From positions 3,450,437 through 3,514,436 of the forward strand of contig CM053331.1 in the NCBI GenBank assembly GCA_028583605.1: a stretch of DNA of 64,000 bases, read 5' to 3'. Under the pieces are notes generated by a model. It did not search any database. It saw only the letters and a program-made list of their open reading frames with translations, and was not told where the DNA came from. This document shows, piece by piece, positions 45,094 to 54,148 of this stretch. Source of the stretch: Dastarcus helophoroides. Its lineage: Eukaryota; Arthropoda; Insecta; Coleoptera; Bothrideridae. Both the position numbers and the translations under genes were made by a program. The stretch's first letter is position 1. Each line of letters starts with the position of its first letter.

Positions 45094-48000
45094 CTTTTCT
45101 CTTCTTTTCTCTTCTCTTCTCTTCTCTTCTCTTCTCTTCTCTTCTCGTCTCTTCTCTCCTCTCCTCTCCTCTCCTCTCCTCTCCTCTCCTCTCCTCTCCT
45201 CTCCTCTCCTCTCCTCTCCTCTCCTCTCCTCTCCTCTCCTCTCCTCTCCTCTCCTCTCCTCTCCTCTCCTCTCCTCTTCTCTTCTCTTCTCTTCTCTTCT
45301 CTTCTCTTCTCTTCTCTTCTCTTCTCTTCTCTTCTCTTCTCTTCTCTTCTCTTCTCTTCTCTTCTCTTCCCTTCTCTTCTCTTCTCTTCTCTTCTCTTCT
45401 CTTCTCTTCTCTTCTCTTCTCTTCTCTTCTCTTCTCTTCTCTTCTCTTCTCTTCTCTTCTCTTCTCTTCTCTTCTTTTCTTTTCTCTTCTCTTCTCTTCT
45501 CTTCTTTTCTCTTCTCTTCTTTTCTCTTCCCTTCTCTTCTCTTCTCTTCTTTTCTCTTCCCTTCTCTTCTCTTCTCTTCTCCTCTCTTCTCTTTCCTTCT
45601 CTTCCCTTCCCTTCCCTCTCCTTCCCTTCCCTTCCCTTCCCATCATCTCTTCAACTCATCATCTCATCATCTCATCATCTCATCATCTCATCATCTCATC
45701 ATCTCATCATCTCATCATCTCATCATCTCATCATCTCATCATCTCATCATCTCATCATCTCATCATCTCATCATCTCATCATCTCATCATCTCATCATCT
45801 CATCATCTCATCATCTCATCATCTCATCATCTCATCATCTCATCATCTCATCATCTCATCATCTCATCATCTCATCATCTCATCATCTCATCATCTCATC
45901 ATCTCATCATCTCATCATCTCATCATCTCATCATCTCATCATCTCATCATCTCATCATCTCATCATCTCATCATCTCATCATCTCATCATCTCATCATCT
46001 CATCATCTCATCATCTCATCATCTCATCATCTCATCATCTCATCATCTCATCATCTCATCATCTCATCATCTCATCTCATCTCATCTCATCTCATCTCAT
46101 CTCATCTCATCTCATCTCATCTCATCTCATCTCATCTCATCTCATCTCATCTCTTCCCTTCCCTTCCCTTCCCTTCCCTTCCCTTCTCTTCCCTTCCCAT
46201 CCCATCCCTTCCCTTCTCTTCTCTTCTCTTCTCTTCTCTTCTCTTCTCTTTTCTTTTCTTCCCTTCTCTTCCCTTCCCTTCCCTCTCCTTTCCTTCCCTC
46301 TCCTTTCCTTCCCTTCCCTTCCCTTCCCATCTCATCTCATCTCATCTCATCTCATCTCATCTCATCTCATCTCATCTCATCTCATCTCATCTCATCTCGT
46401 CTCGTCTCTTCTCTTCCCTTCCCTTCCCTTCCCGTCCCTTCCCTTCCCTTCCCTTCCCTTCCCTTCCCTTCCCTTCCCTTCCCTTCTCTTCTCTTCTCTT
46501 CTCTTCTCTTCTCTTCTCTTCTCTTCTCTTTTCTTCCCTTCTCTTCTCTTCCCTTCCCTTCCCTTCCCTCTCCTTTCCTTCCTTCTCCTTTCCTTCCCTT
46601 CCCTTCCCTTCCCATCTCATCTCATCTCATTTCATCTCATCTGATCTCATCTCTTCCCTTCCCATCCCTTCCCTTCCCTTCCCTTCCCTTCCCTTCCCTT
46701 TCCTTCCCTTCTCTTCTCTACTCTCCTCTTCTCTTCTCTTTTCTTCCCTTCTTTTCCTTTCCCTTCCCTCTCCTTTCCTTCCCTTCCCTTCCCTTCCCAT
46801 CTCATCTCATCTCATCATTTCTTCAACTCATCATTTCATCATCTCATCATCTCATCAGCTGATCATCTCATCATCTCATCATCTCATCATCTCATCATCC
46901 ATCATCTCATCATCTCATCATCTCATCATCTCATCATCTCATCATCTCATCATCTCATCATCTCATCATATCGTCATCTCGTCATCTCGTCATCTCGTCA
47001 TCTCGTCATCTCGTCATCTCGTCATCTCGTCATCTCGTCATCTCGTCATCTCGTCATCTCGTCATCTCGTCATCTCGTCATCTCGTCATCTCGTCATCTC
47101 GTCATCTCGTCATCTCGTCATCTCGTCATCTCGTTATCTCGTCATCTCGTCATCTCGTCATCTCGTCATCTCGTCATCTCGTCATCTCCTCATCTCATCA
47201 TCTCATCATCTCATCATCTCATCATCTCATCTCATCTCATCCCTTCCCTTCCCTTCCCTTCCCTACCCTTCCCTTCCCTTCTCTTCTCCTCTCTTCTCTT
47301 CTCTTCTCTTCTCTTCTCTTCTCTTCTCTTCCCCTCTCTTTTCTTCCCTTCTCTTCCCTTCCCTTCCCTCTCCTTTCCTTCCCTTTCCTTCCCTTCCCAT
47401 CTCATCTCATCTCATCTCATCTCATCTCATCTCATCTCATCTCATCTCTTCCCTTCCCTTCCCTTCCCTTCCCTTCCCTTCCCTTCCCTTCCCTTCCCTT
47501 CCCTTCCCTTCCCTTCCCTTCTCTTCTCTTCTCTTCTCTTCTCTTCTCTTCTCTTCTCTTCTCTTCTCTTCTCTTTTCTTTCCTTCTCTTCCCTTCCCTT
47601 CCCTCTCCTTTCCTTCCCTTCCCTTCCCTTCCCATCTCATCTCATCTCATCTCGTCTCGTCTCGTCTCGTCTCGTCTCGTCTCGTCTCGTCTCGTCTCGT
47701 CTCGTCTCGGTCTCGTCTCGTCTCGTCTCGTCTCGTCTCGTCTCGTCTCGTCTCGTCTCGTCTCGTCTCGTCTCGTCTCGTCTCGTCTCGTCTCGTCTCG
47801 TCTCGTCTCGTCTCGTCTCGTCTCGTCTCGTCTCGTCTCGTCTCGTCTCGTCTCGTCTCGTCTCGTCTCGTCTCGTCTCGTCTCGTCTCGTCTCGTCTCG
47901 TCTCGTCTCGTCTCGTCTCGTCTCGTCTCGTCTCGTCTCGTCTCGTCTCGTCTCGTCTCGTCTCGTCTCGTCTCGTCTCGTCTCGTCTCGTCTCGTCTCG

Positions 48001-48330
48001 TCTCGTCTCGTCTCGTCTCGTCTCGTCTCGTCTCATCTCATCTCATCTCATCTCATCCCTTCCCTTCCCTTCCCTTCCCTTTCCTACCCCTTCTCTTCTC
48101 TTCTCTTCTCTTCTCTTCTCTTCTCTTCTCTTCTCTTCTCTTCTCTTCTCTTCTCTTCTCTTCTCTTCTCTTCTCTTCTCTTCTCTTCTCTTCTCTTCTC
48201 TTCTCTTCTCTTCTCTTCTCTTCTCTTCTCTTCTCTTCTCTTCTCTTCTCTTCTCTTCTCTTCTCTTCTCTTCTCTTCTCTTCTCTTCTCTTCTCTTCTC
48301 TTCCCCTCCCTTCCCCTCCCTTCTCTCTTT
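45094..48330 (+). repeat. Polypyrimidine array 4, mosaic of at least seven motif blocks
   Basis: The longest and most complex array. (CTCCT)n lies at about 45156-45275 and (CTTCT)n at about 45276-45600. The octamer (CATCATCT)n lies at about 45655-46072, with further CATCATCT near 46810-46975. (CATCT)n occurs in several short blocks: 46073-46150, 46329-46405, 46616-46650 and 47397-47450. The octamer (CGTCATCT)n covers about 46976-47186, (TCTCG)n about 47651-48033, CCTTC/CTTCT mixtures lie between, and (CTTCT)n closes at about 48091-48303. The order CATCT, CCTTC, CTTCT, CCTTC recurs as a ~200-300 bp super-repeat at about 46150-46800 and 47230-47640. Long Ser/His/Ile/Leu and Arg frames are artefacts. 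Confidence 0.98.
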
Positions 48331-48808
48331 GGAAAATTGAACAAAAAATCGAAATATCGAAAAATCGAAAAATCAAAAAATTGAATAATAGAAAAATTTA
48401 AAATTAAAATTTTTGAGAAGGTCAAAACTTTCAAACAAGGAAAACTTTTTAAATAAAGATAAAATTCTAGAGAAATTAAAATTTTGAAGAAGGTAGAAAT
48501 TTTGAAAAAATTGAATCTTTTAAAAATGTACATTTTAAAATATACATTTTAAAAAACATTTCATCAACTCGAAGATTTGACAAAGATGCAAATTTTCAAG
48601 AAGTCACATTTTTTGTAAATAGACATTTTTTAAAACTTTTTATTTTTAAGTTTAGAACGCAGTAAATATTTTGAAGAAACAACGTAAAAGTCTTGCTTCC
48701 AGGGGACAAGATTTTTATTTCAATTTCGGGAGAAGTTGGAGAAAAGGAGGCTTGTTCAAAAATATACAAATATAGCATTCCCGTGATGTCATAAATTTTT
48801 AATTTTTG
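48331..48808 (+). repeat. Octamer junction and module A, copy 2
   Basis: A short AAAAATCG stretch (48331-48374) leads into module A (AACTTTCAAACAAGGA, ACTCGAAGATTTGACAAAG, AAGTTTAGAACGCAGTAAA, GGGACAAGATTTTTATTTC). It continues into module B without a gap. Confidence 0.9.
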
Positions 48809-49308
48809 GTTTATAAATTGTTTTGTGATACTTTTAAGTTATATAGTACACAAATTGATCAAGACCCATTCGCACTTAATGAGGGGCAGTCGGCTTTTTA
48901 TCAATTTTTTTCTTTTTTTGATAGTTGACAATTTGCCTAAAATAATTTTTGAAATAAAAAACCTTAAAATTTGCTCCAAGAATAACTAAAATGTCTTAAA
49001 ATAGAGGGTGGGGCAAATGGGGGGCATTGTCAAGTGGGGTATCATATGAAAGCGCTTTGAATGTACATTTTAAAACTTTTTAAATTTTAATTTAATTCGG
49101 CCTAGTTTTTGACTTAGGATAAGAATAATTTCGTCTTTAGACTCAAAACTATGCCCAAAAAACATGATTTAATTATCAAAACGTTGATTTTCTTATTTAA
49201 AATGATTGACTTTTTATGTCAACATTTCAATGAAACGTCAGATTTTTGAGCCAAAATTCGAAATCTCCAATTCAAGTTGTGTTGAGTTCGAAATCAAGCT
49301 TTCAATTT
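48809..49308 (+). repeat. Module B, copy 4, with no array attached
   Basis: The most diverged module B copy. G-rich block at about 49005-49040. It ends with GAAATCAAGCTTTCAATTTT and then non-pyrimidine DNA, whereas copies 1, 2, 3 and 5 go straight into CTTCT-type repeats at this point. It is therefore either the empty form or a copy that lost its array. Confidence 0.9.
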
Positions 49309-50020
49309 TATTTCATGCACTTTAGAGATTAAAGTAAAAATTTCGGTTTTAAAATTAAAATTTTGAAAAGAAGTTGAATTTATAGGCTCAAGTTATTTCA
49401 AGAAATTTTTATTCTATCAGAATACAACACGAGGTTTAATCCTAGCAAACAACCTAATTAATTTCTCTTGAAACTTTGAACAAAAACACCTCTCGACTAG
49501 CATTAACAAATCTCTACGAGCAACTAATGCACAAATTATCAGGATTAAGCCGAATGTATCATATTTTGCGGCCCAACAACCGGACGCCGTAATACTCAAT
49601 TATCCCTCGAAACTTCGGGGCTAGTTACACCGAGATAAAGTTTTCACTTCATACGAAACAAAAACCAACACGTTTTATCTTTCTAGGGCATTTACAGGGG
49701 CTGCCCCCCGGCGCGCCCGGTGACGTCCACCATTCGTGACAGATGGCGCGAGCGGAGCATCTTTTCGCTCGCACGACAAGATAAGCCTCTGACGGCAATT
49801 CACGTAAACTGTTGGATTAACGCGACCATTTTGCATGACGATAGGGACCCCTCTTGGGTCTATGGCTATTTTTCAAGATTGCTCTCTTGTCTGCGATGAT
49901 TAACGATGATGTTTTTTCGGTGCTTATTCCGGACCTGGGGGCCGAAAAGACTCGTACCTTTGCTGAGTATACAAATTGTTGGGTGTTAGGAGAATTCTAA
50001 TTTTATGAAGCATATGAAAC
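49309..50020. other. Unique DNA with GC-rich core, no supported gene
   Basis: GC-rich centre at 49685-49800 and otherwise balanced DNA upstream of the SINE-like element. A 60-codon minus frame at 49417-49599 has no recognisable features. It may be non-coding regulatory DNA near the candidate exon at 50820. That is inference only. Confidence 0.45.
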
Positions 50021-50240
50021 CAGCCCGGTGGCGCGGTCGGTTGAGCACTGGTTATTTGTCGTCAGAGTCGCGAGTTCGAACCCCGCGTCGGACTTAAATG
50101 TTTATGTTTGTCCAAAGCAAAATGTTTCCCTAAGTGTGGTACGTGTATCCCCAGGGGAAGAGTTAGGTGAGGATGCGCTACATACAAATGAAGCAAAAAT
50201 TAAAAATTATGTGGGTAAACGTAACAAAACTTAATCTGCT
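50021..50240 (+). mobile_element. tRNA-derived SINE-like element
   Basis: The head has an A box TGGCGCGGTCGG (50029-50040) and a B box GAGTTCGAACCCC (50072-50084). A 7-bp acceptor-like pairing (AGCCCGG with TCGGACT) forms with one mismatch but not in the exact cloverleaf register, and no anticodon arm is clear. This points to a tRNA-derived Pol III promoter rather than a tRNA gene. About 150 bp of unrelated body follow, including CCTAAGTGTGGTACGTG and GGAAGAGTTAGGTGAGGATG. The 3' end is uncertain. A 68-codon frame (50028-50234) runs through head and body and is not a gene. Confidence 0.6.
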
Positions 50241-50819
50241 TACCCAGCTTTAAAGAGTTCGTGCAGATTGCAGGATGATAATTTGTTCAAATTCGTTGAT
50301 ACGTTCAGCAAGCAAACACACTTCCTTATATATTAGTTGGGATACAATTTTTTAACTAGAGATACTCAACCTTACGAAAAATTATGGAAAGGGTACACAG
50401 ATGTCGAAACGTTGGAAAACACTGGTCTTAAGTGTCAATATTAAACATATAACAATTTGTGGTGCATTCGCTACCCAAAGAAATTTTAATAAAATATGCA
50501 CTGACTGCAACAAATTGCTACAGCTTTTCTGGGTTAATAAACCTGTTTCAAAAAATTCAAAATTTGAAACCATCTTCCCAACTTAGAGGTTCTGAAATAA
50601 GCATTTTGAAACAAAAAACATCCAAAATTTTAAATATTTTTCCGAATGAATCAAACGAAAGGAGAAAAATTATAAATTTTAAAATTTAACTTCATATCTT
50701 TCCTGTTTGATTTTTTTTGACATCATCAAGTATAAAGAAACGAATTATCTAAGGTTTTAATAAATCGGAATCTGCAAAGGTAAATTTTTCACTCAATTTC
50801 TGTATTTTTTCATTTGCAG
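50241..50819. other. Unique A/T-rich DNA upstream of candidate exon
   Basis: Three overlapping short frames (60-76 codons, 50382-50689) without recognisable domains. The end (50785-50819) is a pyrimidine-rich tract finishing in TTTCATTTGCAG, a good 3' splice-site sequence for the exon that follows. Confidence 0.45.
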
Positions 50820-50896
50820 ATTCACGGATCTAGTCGTCGTCTAGGAGAGGAAGTTGAACTCGGCCGTCGTGATGATTTTCCTGGGATTCTATTCTG
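50820..50896 (+). CDS. Candidate 5' coding exon (start of a signal peptide-like N terminus)
   Basis: A 77-nt segment is bracketed by a strong acceptor (pyrimidine tract then TTTGCAG, ending 50819) and a strong donor (GTGAGT from 50897). It contains an ATG at 50872 with G at -3 and an in-frame TAG ten codons upstream (50842-50844), so translation could start only here. The exon encodes Met-Ile-Phe-Leu-Gly-Phe-Tyr-Ser plus one base, so the following intron would be phase 1. The hydrophobic start suits the beginning of a secretory signal peptide. The preceding 52 nt would be 5' UTR, with an earlier non-coding exon further upstream. No partner exon is visible in the window, so the gene cannot be named. 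A chance pairing of splice-like sites remains possible. Confidence 0.4.
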
Positions 50897-51838
50897 GTGA
50901 GTTTTCGTCACTGGCGTAAAATAAAAAATATATAAAACATCCGAAATATTTGATAAATGTGACGGCTGTCACAAAGGAAAAATAATATCCAGGAAATTGA
51001 ATTGATATCGACGAGCAATCGTCGGGGGCGCGCCTCTGCCATTATATAAAGAAAAAATATCGAGATTTTCCGCTAAGAAAATAAAAGCGCAAATGACCGG
51101 AATCTTCCGGAGAGTTTTCAATGAAAATTCTCGCTTTGGGGTAATTTCTGTTTATTCGGCCGAGCGTAATTATCGAACACTGTCTTGTTAGTTTTCCATT
51201 TATTTATCAGTTTTCTGCAACGAGTTTTTTTTTCAAAACTCTTGATGTTACTAGCATTTTTTTAAATTTTCTATATGCAAATTCGAATCATAAACATATT
51301 TTTTAGAAAGTCATTAAAAGTGTAGATGTTGATTAAACTATCGACGTTTAAAGCGGAAGATTTAAACTCGAACAAACGTCGTCTACCTGCGATGTCTTCT
51401 ACTCTATTCGATCCCCAGATTCGTTATCGTTCACCTGTCTTGGGCCATTGTATGGGAGCTTCCGTTCACAGGTGTTACCTCTTTACCTCCCGTCTCTTCG
51501 GGCCAGAGGTTAGGCAAAGAGCGGGGAACTCCGTTACACTCTGTAACCAGGGTGTGAAAAAGTAAGAGTCCCACGATTGTAAGAAGTATAATAAGATTTC
51601 GAATTATGTTTATGTATGAATCATTAGCGGAAGAGACCTATACGTCTTATTATTTCCTTTCGTAAGAAATCGAAATTCAGCTATCTGGCGGTAATTACCC
51701 CGCTACAGCCGCTGCAGATGAGGATTGAAGCCCTGAAACTTTAAAGAAAAGAAAAATCCAACAATATACAAGCTTTTCTGTATTAATTAACTTCTCATTG
51801 GCTCCATCTGTATGTTTGTCTATCTGTCGGTTGATATG
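50897..51838. other. Unique DNA (putative first intron start), no other exon found
   Basis: Balanced sequence with GC-rich patches (51015-51045, 51440-51530). The longest frame, 51326-51565 (79 codons), shows no known domain. It ends at the abrupt start of polypyrimidine array 5. Confidence 0.4.
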
Positions 51839-53192
51839 TCTCTCTTCTCTTCTTCTCTTCTCTTGTCTTCTCTTTTTTCTCTTCTTTTCTCTTTGCTTCT
51901 CTTCGCTTCTCTTTTCTTCTCTTCTCTTCTCTTCTCTTCTCTTCTCTTCTCTTCTTTTCTCTTCTCTTCTTTTCTCTTCTCTTCTCTTCTCTTCTCTTCT
52001 CTTCTCTTCTCTTCTCTTCTCTTCTCTTCTCTTCTCTTCTCTTCTCTTCTCTTCTCTTCTCTTCTCTTCTCTTCTCTTCTCTTCTCTTCTCTTCTCTTCT
52101 CTTCTCTTCTCTTCTCTTCTCTTCTCTTCTCTTCTCTTCTCTTCTCTTCTCTTCTCTTCTCTTCTCTTCTCTTCTCTTCTCTTCTCTTCTCTTCTCTTCT
52201 CTTCTCTTCTCTTCTCTTCTCTTCTCTTCTCTTCTCTTCTCTTCTCTTCTCTTCTCTTCTCTTCTCTTCTCTTCTCTTCTCTTCTCTTCTCTTCTCTTCT
52301 CTTCTCTTCTCTTCTCTTCTCTTCTCTTCTCTTCTCTTCTCTTCTCTTCTCTTCTCTTCTCTTCTCTTCTCTTCTCTTCTCTTCTCTTCTCTTCTCTTCT
52401 CTTCTCTTCTCTTCTCTTCTCTTCTCTTCTCTTCTCTTCTCTTCTCTTCTCTTCTCTTCTCTTCTCTTCTCTTCTCTTCTCTTCTCTTCTCTTCTCTTCT
52501 CTTCTCTTCTCTTCTCTTCTCTTCCCTTCTCCTCTCCTTTCTTCTCTTCTCTTCTCTTCTCTTCTTTTCCCTTCTTTTCCCTTCTCTTCTCTTCTCTTAT
52601 CGTCTCCTCTCCTTTCTTCTCTTCTCTTCTCTTCTCTTCTCTTCTCTTCTCTTCCCTTCTCCTCTCCTTTCTTCTCTTCTCTTCTCTTCTCTTCTTTTCC
52701 CTTCTTTTCCCTTCTCTTCTCTTCTCTTATCGTCTCTCGTCTCGTCTCTTCTCTTCCCTTCTCCTCTCCTTTCTTCTCTTCTCTTCTCTTCTCTTCTTTT
52801 CCCTTCTTTTCCCTTCTCTTCTCTTCTCTTATCGTCTCTCGTCTCGTCTCTTCTCTTCTCTTCTCTTCTCTTCTCTTCTCTTCTCTTCTCTTCTCTTCTC
52901 TTCTCTTCTCTTCTCTTCTCTTCTCTTCTCTTCTCTTCTCTTCTCTTCTCTTCTCTTCTCTTCTCTTCTCTTCTCTTCTCTTCTCTTCTCTTCTCTTCTC
53001 TTCTCTTCTCTTCTCTTCTCTTCTCTTCTCTTCTCTTCTCTTCTCTTCTCTTCTCTTCTCTTCTCTTCTCTTCTCTTCTCTTCTCTTCTCTTCTCTTCTC
53101 TTCTCTTCTCTTCTCTTCTCTTCTCTTCTCTTCTCTTCTCTTCTCTTCTCTTCTCTTCTCTTCTCTTCTCTCCTCTCCTCTTCTCTTCTTAT
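51839..53192 (+). repeat. Polypyrimidine array 5
   Basis: Very uniform (CTTCT)n from about 51905 to 52520. A composite region at 52521-52850 follows, in which a CCCTTCTCCTCTCCTTTC ... TTCCCTTCTTTTCCC ... TTATCGTCTC block recurs (CCC at 52524, 52654 and 52756, plus a partial near 52600). Uniform (CTTCT)n then runs to about 53170. Unlike arrays 2, 3, 4 and 6 it is not preceded by module B but by unique DNA. It is followed by module A. Confidence 0.98.
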
Positions 53193-53647
53193 CGAAAAAT
53201 CAAAAAGCCGAAAAATTGATAAATTGAAAAATCAAAAAATTGAATTATAGAAAAATTTAAAATTAAAATTTTTGAAAAGGTCAAAACTTTCAAACAAGGA
53301 AGACTTTAAATAATAATAATAATAGGGCAATTAAAATTTTGAAAAAGGTAGAAATTTTGAAAAAATCATTTAAAAATATACATTTCAAAAGACAACATTT
53401 TCAACAACTCGAAGATTTGACAAAGATGCAAATTTTCAAGAAGTCACATTTTTTGTAAATAGACATTTTTTAAAACTTTTTATTTTTAAGTTTAGAACGC
53501 AGTGAAAATTTTGAGAAACAACTTGACAGTCTTGCTTTAAAGGGGCAAGATTTTTATTTCAATTTCAGGAGAAGTTGGAGAAAATGAGGCTTGTTCAAAA
53601 ATATATAAATATGTCATTCCCGCGATGTCATAAAATTTTAATTTTTT
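53193..53647 (+). repeat. Octamer junction and module A, copy 3
   Basis: A short octamer stretch after TTATCG, then module A with the same marker words as copies 1 and 2 and joined to module B copy 5. It is closest to copy 1, sharing an AATAATAATAATAGGGC insertion. Confidence 0.9.
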
Positions 53648-54148
53648 GTTTATAAATCGTTTCATGTTACTTCCATAAGTTATATAGTACACAAGTTGAT
53701 AAAGAGCGATTCGCACTCAATGAGGGGCAGTCGGCTTTTTATCAATTTTTTTCTATTTTTGATCGTTGACAATTTGCCTAAAATCATCTTCAAAATGAAA
53801 AACCTTAAAATTTGTTCCAAGAACAAAAAAAATTTAGAAAAATAGGGGGTGGGGCAAATGGGGGGCATTGTCAAGTGGGGTATCATATGAAAGCGCTCTA
53901 AGTGTACATTTCAAAACATTTTAAATTTTAATTTAATTCGGCCTAGTTTTTGACTTACGATAAAAATAATTTTGTCTTTAGACTCAAAACTATGCCCAAT
54001 AAACATGATTTAATTATCAAGACGTTGATTTTTTTATATAACATTATTTACTTTTATATGTCAACATTTCGATGAAACGTCAAATTTTTGAGCCAAAATT
54101 CGAAACCTCAAATTTAAGTTGTGTTGAGTTCGAAATCAAACTTTCAAT
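53648..54148 (+). repeat. Module B, copy 5
   Basis: Carries all module B landmarks, with the G-rich block at 53845-53880. The minus-strand 68-codon frame is at 53680-53886. It ends in AAATCAAACTTTCAATTC, where array 6 starts. Confidence 0.92.

Noticed and set aside
45645..47190. Regularly spaced repeats that could suggest a CRISPR array
   Set aside because: Repeats are 5-8 bp with no unique spacers and the context is eukaryotic satellite.
50028..50234. 68-codon frame beginning Met-Ala-Arg-Ser
   Set aside because: It translates the tRNA-like head and body of the SINE-like element.
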